From contig NZ_SJEX01000050.1 of NCBI RefSeq assembly GCF_005930495.1, positions 1-36,886 on the forward strand: a DNA stretch of 36,886 nt. Direction: 5' to 3'. The DNA is from Modestobacter excelsi (GTDB lineage: Bacteria > Actinomycetota > Actinomycetes > Mycobacteriales > Geodermatophilaceae). Of this stretch, positions 15,763-23,988 are shown in pieces (position 1 is the stretch's first letter; each line of letters starts with the position of its first letter). A program made the position numbers and the translations under genes. Below the pieces are notes generated by a model, which was given only the letters and a program-made list of their open reading frames with translations, searched no databases and was not told the origin of the DNA.

Positions 15763-16715
15763 CCGACTCGACGACGAGTGCCCCGTCCACGACGACCCCC
15801 CGGCGGGTCGCCATGGTGGGGCTGGGCAACATGGGTGGCCCGATGGCGGCCAACCTGGTCAAGGCGGGTCACTCCGTCACCGGGTTCGACCTGGTGCCCG
15901 CGGCCCTCGAGGCAGCTGCTGCTGCCGGCGTCACGGTCGCCGCCTCTGGAGCCGAGGCGGTTCGTGAGGCCGACATCGTCATCACGATGCTGCCCGCCGG
16001 CCGGCACGTGCTGTCCGCTTACCAGGGATCCGACGGCGTCGAGGGCCTGCTGGCCGCCGCGCAGCCCGGCACGGTGTTCGTCGACAGCTCGACGATCGAC
16101 GTGGCGGACGCGCGGACGGCGGCTGCTGCCGCGGCGGCTGCCGGACACCGCGCCCTCGATGCTCCGGTGTCCGGCGGCACGGTCGGAGCAGCGGCGGGAA
16201 CGCTGACGTTCATGGTCGGGGCCACCGACGAGGACTTCGCCGAGGTCGCCCCGGTCCTGTCAGCGATGGCCCGCAAGGTGGTGCACTGCGGCGCGTCAGG
16301 TGCCGGCCAGGCGGCCAAGGTCTGCAACAACATGATCCTCGGCGTCTCCATGATCGCTGTCAGCGAGGCCTTCGTGCTCGGCGAGGCGTTGGGCCTGACC
16401 AACGAGGCGCTCTTCGAGGTGGCCTCCAATGCGACCGCCCAGTGCTGGGCGCTGAACACCAACTGCCCGGTTCCCGGCCCGGTGCCCACGAGCCCGGCGA
16501 ACCGCGACTTCGCCCCGGGCTTCGCTGCGGCGCTGATGGCCAAGGACCTCGGCCTGGCCGCCAACGCGGTCTCCGCCAGCGGGGTCGACGCACAGCTCGG
16601 TCTGGCGGCCGCGCAGATCTACACGCAGCTGGCCGAGGGCGACCGGGCCGGGCAGGACTTCTCCACGGTCATCAACGTCATCCGCGAGCACAGCGCAGCG
16701 AAGACGACCTCGTGA
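15759..16715 (+). CDS. mmsB: 3-Hydroxyisobutyrate dehydrogenase
   Basis: The 318-residue beta-hydroxyacid dehydrogenase has the NAD(P)-binding VGLGNMGGPMAANLVKAGH near the N-terminus. It also has the substrate-binding DAPVSGGTVGAAAGTLTFMV and the catalytic lysine segment GAGQAAKVCNNMILG. It oxidises 3-hydroxyisobutyrate to methylmalonate semialdehyde in valine degradation. The WALNTNCPVPGP segment in the C-terminal domain is typical of this enzyme. ATG 15759 follows an AGGAG at normal distance and overlaps the preceding stop by 4 nt. Its own stop overlaps the GTG of a truncated enoyl-CoA hydratase, so the operon was once longer. Confidence 0.93.
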   Translation: MTDSTTSAPSTTTPRRVAMVGLGNMGGPMAANLVKAGHSVTGFDLVPAALEAAAAAGVTVAASGAEAVREADIVITMLPAGRHVLSAYQGSDGVEGLLAAAQPGTVFVDSSTIDVADARTAAAAAAAAGHRALDAPVSGGTVGAAAGTLTFMVGATDEDFAEVAPVLSAMARKVVHCGASGAGQAAKVCNNMILGVSMIAVSEAFVLGEALGLTNEALFEVASNATAQCWALNTNCPVPGPVPTSPANRDFAPGFAAALMAKDLGLAANAVSASGVDAQLGLAAAQIYTQLAEGDRAGQDFSTVINVIREHSAAKTTS

Positions 16716-16810
16716 CCGACGGCGTTGCAGAGCAGCGGTTCGAGACGGTGCTGCTCGAGCGCCGTGGCCGCGTGGCCCTCGTCCGGCTGAATCGCCCGAA
16801 GGGCGCGGCG
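16712..16810 (+). pseudogene. N-terminal fragment of an enoyl-CoA hydratase
   Basis: GTG 16712 overlaps the mmsB stop (GTGA) and begins [22 protein letters not shown] after about nine residues. That is the standard N-terminal strand pair of enoyl-CoA hydratases. Normally MNAL follows NRPK; here the sequence breaks after about 33 codons and the frame runs into unrelated DNA. The missing gene would supply methacrylyl-CoA hydration, the one valine-pathway step otherwise absent from this operon. The fragment joins directly to an acyl-CoA dehydrogenase tail in another frame. Confidence 0.75.
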
Positions 16811-16811
16811 G

Positions 16812-16979
16812 GTCTGTGCCATGGCTCGGGACATGCTCGGCGGCAACGGGATCCAGCTGGACCACCACGTCGCCCGCCACCTCGCGGACGTGGAAGCGAT
16901 CTACACCTTCGAGGGCACCGACACCGTGCAGGCCCTGATCGTCGGGCGGGCGATCACGGGTCTGTCAGCCTTCGTCTGA
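16812..16979 (+). pseudogene. C-terminal fragment of a glutaryl-CoA-dehydrogenase-like acyl-CoA dehydrogenase
   Basis: In the frame containing ATG 16821 the sequence reads [20 protein letters not shown], then [20 protein letters not shown] and GLSAFV, then stop. This is the C-terminus of a glutaryl-CoA-dehydrogenase-type enzyme, including the FEGT motif that carries the catalytic glutamate. Everything before it (about 335 residues) is missing. It lies out of frame immediately after the enoyl-CoA hydratase fragment, so one deletion could have fused the two genes. Confidence 0.75.
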
Positions 16980-17096
16980 GTTCTGACCAGAGGAGCTGGT
17001 TCGCCGGCTTGGCGCCCGATCGCGAAGGAAGCCTCCAGAGAACGACGAGTTGCCAACAGGAAACGCGCCAGGGCCGTGCCTGCGCGGCGTGACACC

Positions 17097-17470
17097 TCAG
17101 CTCGACCGTGCCCGACTGCGGGCGCGGCGACGAGCTGGCGCTGTCGGCGGTAGGTCAACCCCAGCGACCACCTGGTTGCGGATGGCGCCGATGCCCTCGA
17201 CGGTCATCTCGACGACGTCGCCGGGCTGCAGCGGCGGGGGAGCGTCGTCGGCGCGGGTGCCCCACAGCTCGGCCAGGCAGCCGCCGTTGCCGCAGGTGCC
17301 CGAGCCGAGCACGTCCCCGGCGCGCACCTCGGTGCCGCGGGAGGCGTAGTTGATGAGCTCCTCGAACGGCCAGCCCATGTTGGACAGAGGTCCTGGCCGA
17401 TCTGCTCGCCGTTGACGCTGACCCGCATGTCCAGCTGCAGGAACCCGTCGTCGCCCCGGTACGGCTCGAG
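17097..17470 (-). pseudogene. C-terminal fragment of an FAH-family hydrolase, frameshifted
   Basis: The minus strand reads LEPYRGDDGFLQLDMRVSVN, GEQIGQDL, then after a 2-nt frameshift near 17385 NMGWPFEELINYASRG, GDVLGSGTCGNGGCLAELWG and GDVVEMTVEGIGAIRNQVVAG. This is the C-terminal half of a fumarylacetoacetate-hydrolase-family protein of the fumarylacetoacetase-like branch that contains GTCG/GCLAELWG. The N-terminal half is missing and replaced by part of a cyclase-family gene. The extra two bases (CTCTGTCC where CTCTCC would restore the frame) break it further. It cannot be functional. Confidence 0.7.
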
Positions 17471-17790
17471 TCGTCGGCGCCGCCGATGCCGTGCGGGAAG
17501 CCCTGCACGCCGCGCTCGGCGTCGGTGCCGGTGTCCAGCATGGTGTGGACGGGGTTGGTGCGCCGCCGCCAGCCCTTCTGCGGGCCGTCCATGTCGAAGC
17601 TCTGCGACAGGGAGAAGCTCACCCCGCGGCGGACCAGCCGGGCACCCTCGACGCGCTTGTCCTCGGTGAGGAAGTTCAGCGTGCCCAGCACGTCATCGGC
17701 ACCCCAGCGGCCCCAGTTGGAGCAGCGCTTGGCGGCGGCCGCGATGGCGCCCTCGGGGTCGGTGCGGTCGAGCCCTGCGTCGGTCGTCAT
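17471..17790 (-). pseudogene. N-terminal fragment of a cyclase-family (kynurenine-formamidase-like) hydrolase
   Basis: From ATG 17790 the protein reads CSNWGRWGADDVLGTLNFLT, RRGVSFSLSQSFDMDGPQ and NPVHTMLDTGTDAERG. This is the N-terminal third of the metal-dependent cyclase family (Pfam cyclase, related to bacterial kynurenine formamidase), which often sits in aromatic catabolic clusters. The metal-binding HxGTHxDxP-like segment is not reached. At about 17470 the reading frame passes into an FAH-family fragment in another phase. It begins 30 nt after the FAD monooxygenase stop on the same strand, so it was the last gene of the leftward operon. Confidence 0.7.
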
Positions 17791-17820
17791 GGATCTCCGT
17801 CCTTGCGCTGCGTGGGAGGC

Positions 17821-19038
17821 TCAGTCGGTGATCAGCGCCAGCTGCTTGTTGATCTCCTTGGGGTTCGTGTCACCCACGACCTTCTGCAGGAACGGGGTGT
17901 GGTCGAACAGGAAGTCGCGGACCGGCTGCAGCAGCCGAGGCGCGTGATGGAACATCTGCCCGTTCTGGTAGGCCATCTTGACCTGGAAGTTCACGTGCGG
18001 CTTCCGCGGCTCCTCGTAGGACTGCAGCGCGCGGGTCACCGCGGCAGGGTCGGTGAGGTCGACACCCCGCAGGGTGCGGCCGATGAAGTAGCCGTCCTCG
18101 ATCGCCATGCCCGCCCCGTACGCCGCATAGGGCGACGTCGCGTGCGCCGCGTCGCCGGCCAGCGTGACGCGCCCCTTCGACCACTGGTCGAGGTAGCCGC
18201 GGTCGCGCAGCACCCACCGCTGGACGTTCTCCCGCTCCGTGCGGGCAATCAGCGCCGGCAGCGGGTGGGGGAAGCCGCGCCCAAGCTCTTCAGCTCGGGC
18301 AAGGAGGTCTGCCGGGGGCGGTACCTGGGGGTCGGTTGCCTCCAGCACCCACCACTGGTAGCCGGCCCGGCCCTTGTACCGGATCGACGTCCAGCTGCCC
18401 TGCACCTCGCGACCGTGCCCGATGACGCACATGCCGGTCTCCCCACCGATGTCGTCGGCGAAGGTGAACCCGGCGATGGCGTGCAGTCGATGTTCGCGGA
18501 TCGGGGTGTCCCCCCACAGCGTGCTGCGGACCAGCGAGTTGATGCCGTCGGCGCCGACGAGCACGTCGGCCTCGTGGGTGCTGCCGTCGGTGAAGTGCAG
18601 CGTCACCGCCCGTTCGTCCTGCTCGATCCGGTCGACCTGCTGGTCGGTTCGCAGGACACCCGGGGGCAACGCGGCCAGCATCCGCTCGTACAGCTCCGGT
18701 CGGAGGAGCCCGATGAAGCCGCCGCCGCGCCCGTAGGCCCGTTCGATCTCGGGGTCGCTCTTCACGGTCGCGCGGACCTTGCCGTTGATGCTGCGGAACT
18801 GCGACTGGCAGGGGGCGCCCAGGTCGGTCGTGTCCACGCCCAGGAGCCCCAGCGCCTTCACCGGCGGAGGCCAGAGGTTGAGCACGTTCCCGGCGGGACG
18901 GGCTTCGTGGTAGCGCTCGAAGGCGACCACGTCGTGGCCGGCCTGGTGGACCGAGAGTGCGGTGGCCATGCCGGCCGGGCCGCCGCCGAGGACGGCGACG
19001 CGCCCGCGCGGGGCTGCTGTGGGGCGGGGGGACGACAT
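17821..19038 (-). CDS. FAD-dependent aromatic-ring monooxygenase (group A flavoprotein)
   Basis: The 405-residue protein has the FAD-binding GGGPAGMATALSVHQAGHDV with a following acidic residue (AFER). It also has the internal ADVLVGADGINSLVR segment (DG motif) and GRVTLAGDAAHATSPYAAYG (GD motif that binds FAD ribityl). These are the hallmarks of single-component PHBH/UbiH-type hydroxylases, which insert one oxygen atom into an aromatic or N-heteroaromatic ring using NAD(P)H. ATG 19038 follows GGAGA. It is downstream of a second monooxygenase (30-nt gap) in the leftward operon and differs from it clearly in sequence, so the two probably act on different substrates or steps. Confidence 0.88.
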   Translation of the reverse strand: MSSPRPTAAPRGRVAVLGGGPAGMATALSVHQAGHDVVAFERYHEARPAGNVLNLWPPPVKALGLLGVDTTDLGAPCQSQFRSINGKVRATVKSDPEIERAYGRGGGFIGLLRPELYERMLAALPPGVLRTDQQVDRIEQDERAVTLHFTDGSTHEADVLVGADGINSLVRSTLWGDTPIREHRLHAIAGFTFADDIGGETGMCVIGHGREVQGSWTSIRYKGRAGYQWWVLEATDPQVPPPADLLARAEELGRGFPHPLPALIARTERENVQRWVLRDRGYLDQWSKGRVTLAGDAAHATSPYAAYGAGMAIEDGYFIGRTLRGVDLTDPAAVTRALQSYEEPRKPHVNFQVKMAYQNGQMFHHAPRLLQPVRDFLFDHTPFLQKVVGDTNPKEINKQLALITD

Positions 19039-19068
19039 CGTTGGTCTCCGTCGGTAGCGGTGGGGTGG

Positions 19069-20199
19069 TCAGGCGGGCTGGCTGACGGCGGCCGCGACGC
19101 GGCGGGTGACCCCGGGGACGTCGCCCTGGACGTGATCGAGGTTCCACTGGGCCATCTGCATGGAGGCGTCGACGACGGTCTTCACCCGGTCGAACCGGCG
19201 GGCGGTGAACGCTGCCCACAGGTCCTCGTCGACTGCGTGCCGGTCGGTCAGCAGCTCGGCGAGCACCGAGGCGTCCTCGAAGCCCATCGCGGCACCCTGC
19301 GCGATGGTCGGCGGGCAGGTGTGCACCGCATCGCCGATGAGCACCACCCGGCCGCGGTTCCACGGGGCGTCGAGGAGGTGGTGTTCGAACCAGGTGTAGT
19401 TCAGCTTCGCCGGGTCGGTGAACGAGTCGCGCACCTCGTCCCAGGGGCCGTGATAGGGGCGACTCAGTTCGAGGAAGTCCGCCAGCCGCTCCTCCGGGGT
19501 CTGGGTGGTGCGGTCCCGCGCCTCCTCGACGAGTGACCAGTAGGCCGTCGTCGGCGAGGTGGGGCAGACCAGGGCCATGTAGGAGGGGCCCCCGAAGATG
19601 GCGTGGAACTCGGTGACGTCAGTCGGCTTGGAACCGAACATCCGGAACGCGCCCATGCCCACGGACTTCGTCTCCAACGGGATCTCCAGGAGCCGCCGGG
19701 TCCAGGAGCGCAGTCCATCGGCCCCGACCACCACGTCGTAGCGAGCAGTGGAGCCGTCCGAGAAGTGGACGTCCACACCGTCGTCGTCCTGGGTGAGGGA
19801 GTCGATGGTCGTGGAGAACCGGAACCGGACGCCGGCCCGTTCCGCCCGGGCCACCAGGATCCTGGCCAGGTCGGGCCGGTACATGCCCACGGTGGAGGGC
19901 AGGTCCGGACCGCCGAACGGGATGTCGTCGACGCGGGCGACGATGGTCGCTGCTGGGTCGGGCAGCCGGATGACGAGCTGGGAGAACGGTTGGCCGACCT
20001 GCAGGCACTCGTCGAGCACACCCAGTTGCCGGAGCACCCGCAGTGCGTTGCCCTGCAGCGTGATGCCTGAGCCCAGCGCGCTCACCTCGGACTTGATCTC
20101 GACCAGGTCGACGGCGACACCAGCATCGGCCAGCAGGGCCGCGGCGGTGGTGCCGGCGGCGCCGGCACCGACGACCAGCACGTTCTTGACAGCGGGCAC
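19069..20199 (-). CDS. FAD-dependent monooxygenase, paralogue of the one at 31359-32489
   Basis: The 376-residue protein has VLVVGAGAAGTTAAALLADAG near the start, VVVGADGLRSWTRRLL in the middle and GRVVLIGDAVHTCPPTIAQG in the FAD-binding C-terminal part. GTG 20199 is preferred to the longer ATG at 20271: a GAGGAG lies at the right distance and the predicted length then equals that of the right-module paralogue (376). The two share long identical stretches such as ALGSGITLQGNALRVLR and MYRPDLAR, so they are products of duplication or recruited from one subfamily. The likely role is hydroxylation of a (hetero)aromatic ring ahead of extradiol cleavage. The substrate is unknown. Confidence 0.88.
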   Translation of the reverse strand: MPAVKNVLVVGAGAAGTTAAALLADAGVAVDLVEIKSEVSALGSGITLQGNALRVLRQLGVLDECLQVGQPFSQLVIRLPDPAATIVARVDDIPFGGPDLPSTVGMYRPDLARILVARAERAGVRFRFSTTIDSLTQDDDGVDVHFSDGSTARYDVVVGADGLRSWTRRLLEIPLETKSVGMGAFRMFGSKPTDVTEFHAIFGGPSYMALVCPTSPTTAYWSLVEEARDRTTQTPEERLADFLELSRPYHGPWDEVRDSFTDPAKLNYTWFEHHLLDAPWNRGRVVLIGDAVHTCPPTIAQGAAMGFEDASVLAELLTDRHAVDEDLWAAFTARRFDRVKTVVDASMQMAQWNLDHVQGDVPGVTRRVAAAVSQPA

Positions 20200-20316
20200 G
20201 GCAGGACTCCTCGTCGAGTGGTGGATCACGTTGGGAACGGCGTGGCTTGTGCGGACATGCGCATCGGACATCGCTCGGATCCATCCGCTCGATGACCGGT
20301 GCAGCAGCTCGCCCGG

Positions 20317-21600
20317 TCAGCCGACCAGCGTCCAGAGCAGGAAGGCGTTCAGGCCGATGATCGCGGCGGCGGCGACGGCGGCGGCCGCGGTCGTCACCGG
20401 CCGGTTGACCAGGTCGCCCATGACCGCGCGACGGCGGGTCAGCAGCACCAGGGGGACCAGCGCGAACGGGATGCCGAAGGAGAGCACCACCTGCGAGGCG
20501 ACCAGGGCGGTGGTCGGGTCGATCCCGATGGTCAGCACGACCAGCGCGGGGGCGAGGGTGAGCGCCCGGCGGCCCAGCAGGGAGATCCGGCGGCGCACGA
20601 ACCCCTGCATCACGACCTGGCCGGCCAGGGTGCCCACCCCCGAGGAAGCGAACCCGGAGGCCAGCAGGGTGAGGGCGAACAGCGTGGCGGCCGGCGCGTC
20701 CAGCGCCCGGGCGAGACCTGCGTGGACGCCCTCGAGGGTGTCGGTACGCGGGATGTCCGAGCCGTGGAACAACCCCGCCGCGACGATCAGCATCGCGGCG
20801 TTGACCAGCCCGGCCAGCCCCATGGCCACGACGACGCCCCGCCGGTGGGCTCGGAGCAGGTGACGCCGTTCTGCCGACGTGGGCGCCTCGTCCCGCCGGC
20901 AGGTGAGCGCACTGTGCAGGTAGATCGCATGCGGCATGACCGTGGCGCCCAGGATGCCCGTGGCCAGCAGCAGGCTGTCGGTCCCGGCGAGGCCGGGCAG
21001 CAGGCCACCGGCCAGGGGCGCCGGGTCCACCGGCACGCGCAGCAGGGTGATCAGGAACCCGACGAGGATGACCGCGAACAGCCCGGTGATCGCCCGTTCG
21101 AAGGGGCGTTGCCCGCGGCCCTCGAGGGCCAGGAGGACGAATGCGACCGCGCCCGTCACGGCTCCGCCGAGCGGGAGCGGCAGTCCGAACAGCAGGTTCA
21201 GCGCGATGGCGCCGCCGATCACCTCGGCGAGGTCGGTCGCGATGGCCACCAGTTCGGCCTGGAGCCACAGTCCCCGGTTGACCGCGGGACGGAACGTGTC
21301 GCGGCAGACCTCGGGCATGCTGCGGCCGGTGGCCAGGCCGAGCTTGGCCGAGAGGGTCTGGACCAGCATGGCGAGCAGGTTGGCCGCCACGATGACCCAG
21401 AGCAGCAGGTAGCCGTGCGCGGCACCGGCGGAGAAGTTGGTCGCGAAGTTGCCCGGGTCCACGTAGGCGATCGCGGCGACGAACGCCGGCCCGAGCATCG
21501 TCGGGAGAGCAGCGCGACGGCCCCCCGTTCGTCGCCGGAGGCCGTGCGGCGTCGGGGACACGGCTGGGGGCGACGGGACGGTGACCTCGATGGTGGCCAT
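20317..21600 (-). CDS. mntH: Nramp-family divalent metal (Mn2+/Fe2+) transporter
   Basis: The 427-residue integral membrane protein has about 11 hydrophobic helices. The Nramp metal-binding motifs are DPGN (residues 48-51, helix 1) and the A-x-x-MPH segment (about 219-224, helix 6, GATVMPHAIYLHS). It should import Mn2+ or Fe2+ with protons. It lies within the leftward catabolic operon, 117 nt before the FAD monooxygenase and 121 nt after the extradiol dioxygenase, an enzyme class that needs Fe(II) or Mn(II). Placement suggests metal supply for ring cleavage; this is inference. The alternative is an unrelated housekeeping transporter that landed here. Confidence 0.9.
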   Translation of the reverse strand: MATIEVTVPSPPAVSPTPHGLRRRTGGRRAALPTMLGPAFVAAIAYVDPGNFATNFSAGAAHGYLLLWVIVAANLLAMLVQTLSAKLGLATGRSMPEVCRDTFRPAVNRGLWLQAELVAIATDLAEVIGGAIALNLLFGLPLPLGGAVTGAVAFVLLALEGRGQRPFERAITGLFAVILVGFLITLLRVPVDPAPLAGGLLPGLAGTDSLLLATGILGATVMPHAIYLHSALTCRRDEAPTSAERRHLLRAHRRGVVVAMGLAGLVNAAMLIVAAGLFHGSDIPRTDTLEGVHAGLARALDAPAATLFALTLLASGFASSGVGTLAGQVVMQGFVRRRISLLGRRALTLAPALVVLTIGIDPTTALVASQVVLSFGIPFALVPLVLLTRRRAVMGDLVNRPVTTAAAAVAAAAIIGLNAFLLWTLVG

Positions 21601-21721
21601 CCGGGTCTTCTTCCTCGTGGTCGGGGCCGCCGCGTCGTCGGCGCGGCGGGTGGTGGGTCGGGAACGCCGGCCCGGGGAGCCCGGTCGTCGTGGCGAGGGC
21701 CGGGATCCCCGAGCGCAGCGG

Positions 21722-22744
21722 TCAGCCGTTGCCGCGCTTGGCGTACGGGTTGATCAACTGGTCCTCGGTGCCCTCGAGCACGCCCTCCTCGGTGGCCGTG
21801 GGGTGACCGGGGTCGGGCGGGAAGGACTCGGTCATCGACATGGGCAGGCTGGCGTTGCGGTAGATGGAGGCCGAGCCCTGCGAGGGCTTCCAGACGGTCG
21901 GCTCCCAGTCGGGTACGTAGTTGCGGTAGCCGCCGGTGTTGAGCTCCACGCGGTACCCGGACGGCTCACGGAAGTACAGGAAGACCTGCTCGCCGATGCC
22001 GTGGATGGAGGGCCCGTACTCGATCATGGTGCCGTTCTCCATGAGCACGTCCGCGGCGTGCGCGAGCTCCTCGTAGGAGTCGGTCCAGAAGGCGATGTGG
22101 TTCGACCGTCCCGGGATCTGAGAGCTGTCCAGCACGATGCCCAGGTCGTGGGACTTCTCGTTGGTGGTGAGCACCCCGAACACGGTGATCGGGGCCTCAT
22201 CGAGCTCGGTGTAGGCCATGATGCGGAAGTCCAGGACCCGGCTGTACCACTCGCAGAACGCGCGGACGTCGGTGGCGGCGATGGTGACGTGGTCGAGGGT
22301 CCGTGGCGCGGCACCGTGGCTGGACTTCTTCTCCGGCCGGTCGGGGAAGATCGAGGCGTTCCCCTCGCCGTGGAAGCGGGGCAGTTCCCAGTACAGCTCG
22401 AGGGTGTGGCCCCACGGTCCGGTGAACTGGTAGGAGCGGCCGTGCCCGCGGCGGGGCTCGTGCCAGCTGCCGGTGATGCCCTCGGCCTCCACCTGGGCCG
22501 CGGCCTGCTCGAGCGCCTCGGCGCTCTGGGTGCGCCAGGCCATGTTGACCAGGGCCGGCTGCTCGCCGGGGGAGATGACGAGGCTGTGGCGGTAGTAGTC
22601 GCCCCAGCACCGCAGGTACACCGAGCCGTCGTCGTCCCGGTCGATGACGCGCAGGCCGAACTGCTTCTCGTAGAAGGCCACGGAGGCCTCCACGTCCGGC
22701 GAGGTGAGCTCCAGCTCGGTGAGCTGGGACAGGTACTTCGACAC
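21722..22744 (-). CDS. Extradiol catechol 2,3-dioxygenase (VOC fold)
   Basis: The 340-residue protein has two vicinal-oxygen-chelate domains. The C-terminal one holds the metal triad H152 (LDHVTIAATD), H216 (SNHIAFWTD) and E267 (GYRVELNTGG). It should cleave a catechol next to the hydroxyls with O2 and Fe(II)/Mn(II). GTG 22744 is chosen because GAAGGAG lies 5 nt upstream and family sequence starts there (SKYLSQLTELELTSPDVEAS); the longer ATG at 22870 adds non-family sequence. The C-terminal tail ends INPYAKRGNG. The gene starts 253 nt after the FAH gene on the same strand, so it may have its own promoter. Confidence 0.92.
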   Translation of the reverse strand: MSKYLSQLTELELTSPDVEASVAFYEKQFGLRVIDRDDDGSVYLRCWGDYYRHSLVISPGEQPALVNMAWRTQSAEALEQAAAQVEAEGITGSWHEPRRGHGRSYQFTGPWGHTLELYWELPRFHGEGNASIFPDRPEKKSSHGAAPRTLDHVTIAATDVRAFCEWYSRVLDFRIMAYTELDEAPITVFGVLTTNEKSHDLGIVLDSSQIPGRSNHIAFWTDSYEELAHAADVLMENGTMIEYGPSIHGIGEQVFLYFREPSGYRVELNTGGYRNYVPDWEPTVWKPSQGSASIYRNASLPMSMTESFPPDPGHPTATEEGVLEGTEDQLINPYAKRGNG

Positions 22745-22997
22745 GACAACTCCTTCATCACAGGGTGGGAACAGGGCTCGGTCGAGCCGGGTGTCGGGCG
22801 TCGGCCAGCCACGGCGTGGAATGGCCTTCTCGGGGCGTGCGTCAGCTGGTAACGGCAGCGGTCTCGCCATTCCCGGAATTGGCTTGAGTCGATGGGATGG
22901 CCCGGGGAATTACCTCGGGAGAAACGCTATGGGGCGCGCAGGAAAGGCGGAAATGCGGAGTGGGAATGCGTGTGATCCAGGTCGTGGATGACGCAGG
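22745..22997. other. Intergenic gap, likely internal promoter region of the leftward operon
   Basis: The 253 nt contain a locally lower-GC stretch (about 22870-22970) and no gene. A short palindrome ATTCC-C-GGAAT lies near 22869-22879. The gap is much longer than others in the operon, so a separate promoter for the dioxygenase-transporter-monooxygenase part is plausible. No clear -35/-10 pair can be assigned. Confidence 0.35.
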
Positions 22998-23972
22998 TCA
23001 CACGTCTTCGGCCACGCAGCGGTTGTGTTGGACGCCCAGCCCCTCGATCGCGGCCGACATGACGTCACCCGGCTGGAGCCACCGCTTCCAGTGCCCGCCG
23101 TTGCCGGCGGGGCTGCCGGTGAGCAGCAGGTCCCCTGGAAGCAGGACTGCTGCCGCCGAGGCCGAGGCGATCAGCCCGGGGACGTCGAAGAGCAGGTTGG
23201 CCGGGACGTCGTCCTGCATGCGCTCGCCGTTGAGGTCGAAGGTGATCCGCAGCTGCCGGTGGTCGGCCACCTGGTCGGCGGGGACGAAGAAGGGCCCGGT
23301 GGGCAGGAACGTCGGCCGGTGCTTCGCCCGCAGCCAGTCGCCGCCCAGCACCCGGTGCTCGGCCGGGAACTGCAGGTCGCGGGCGCTGACGTCGTTGCAC
23401 ACGGTGTACCCGGCGACGGAGTCCATCGCCTGTTCACGCGACACCCGGTGGGTCCGCGCGCCGATCACCACGGCCAGCTCGGCCTCCCAGTCCACCCGGG
23501 CGGCCTCCGGCGGGAGGAGGACGTCGTCGTCGGGGCCGCACAGGGCGCTCGGCAGCCCGACGAAGATGAACGGGCTGCCGCTGCGGACCTTCTGGTCCAT
23601 CTCCTCCTCGGCCGCCCGGCGGAGCTCGTCGTCGGATCGCGGGTCCTCCGGCGCCTTGCCGGACACGATCATCTCCGCGACGTGCGAGCGGTAGTTGGCC
23701 CCGGCCTGGAAGACCTGCCGCGGCTCCACCGGTGCCAGCACCCGCAGGTCGGCGACGGCCGCGCCGGCCGCCGGGGCCACCGTCCGGGCGAGTTCGGCGA
23801 GCCGGGGAGAGATGGTGGCCCATGCCTCGAGCAGGGCGAGGTAGGTCGCTGGTCCGTCGACCAGGTCGCCGTCCCGCAGCCGGTGCACCCGGTCCCCGAC
23901 GACGAGGCCGGGAAACGGCCCGGCGCCGTCGTCGAAGCGGCCCAGGGCGTGCCCGTCCACTGTGCGCATCAT
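22998..23972 (-). CDS. FAH-family hydrolase/hydratase (left module)
   Basis: The 324-residue fumarylacetoacetate-hydrolase-family protein has a metal site E163-x-E165 (DWEAELAVVIG) and D194 (CNDVSARDL). It also has GGDWLRAKHRPTFLPTGP and PGDLLLTGSPAGNG near the C-terminus. Members cleave C-C bonds of beta-diketo acids, hydrate 2-oxopent-4-enoates or decarboxylate oxalocrotonates; in a ring-cleavage operon a meta-pathway step is likely. ATG 23972, an adjacent second ATG at 23969 and AAGGA upstream define the start. It follows the enolase homologue by 16 nt and is a paralogue of the FAH gene at 29396, sharing PVEPRQVFQAGANYR. Confidence 0.88.
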   Translation of the reverse strand: MMRTVDGHALGRFDDGAGPFPGLVVGDRVHRLRDGDLVDGPATYLALLEAWATISPRLAELARTVAPAAGAAVADLRVLAPVEPRQVFQAGANYRSHVAEMIVSGKAPEDPRSDDELRRAAEEEMDQKVRSGSPFIFVGLPSALCGPDDDVLLPPEAARVDWEAELAVVIGARTHRVSREQAMDSVAGYTVCNDVSARDLQFPAEHRVLGGDWLRAKHRPTFLPTGPFFVPADQVADHRQLRITFDLNGERMQDDVPANLLFDVPGLIASASAAAVLLPGDLLLTGSPAGNGGHWKRWLQPGDVMSAAIEGLGVQHNRCVAEDV

Positions 23973-23988
23973 CGTGTCCTTCTCTCGG

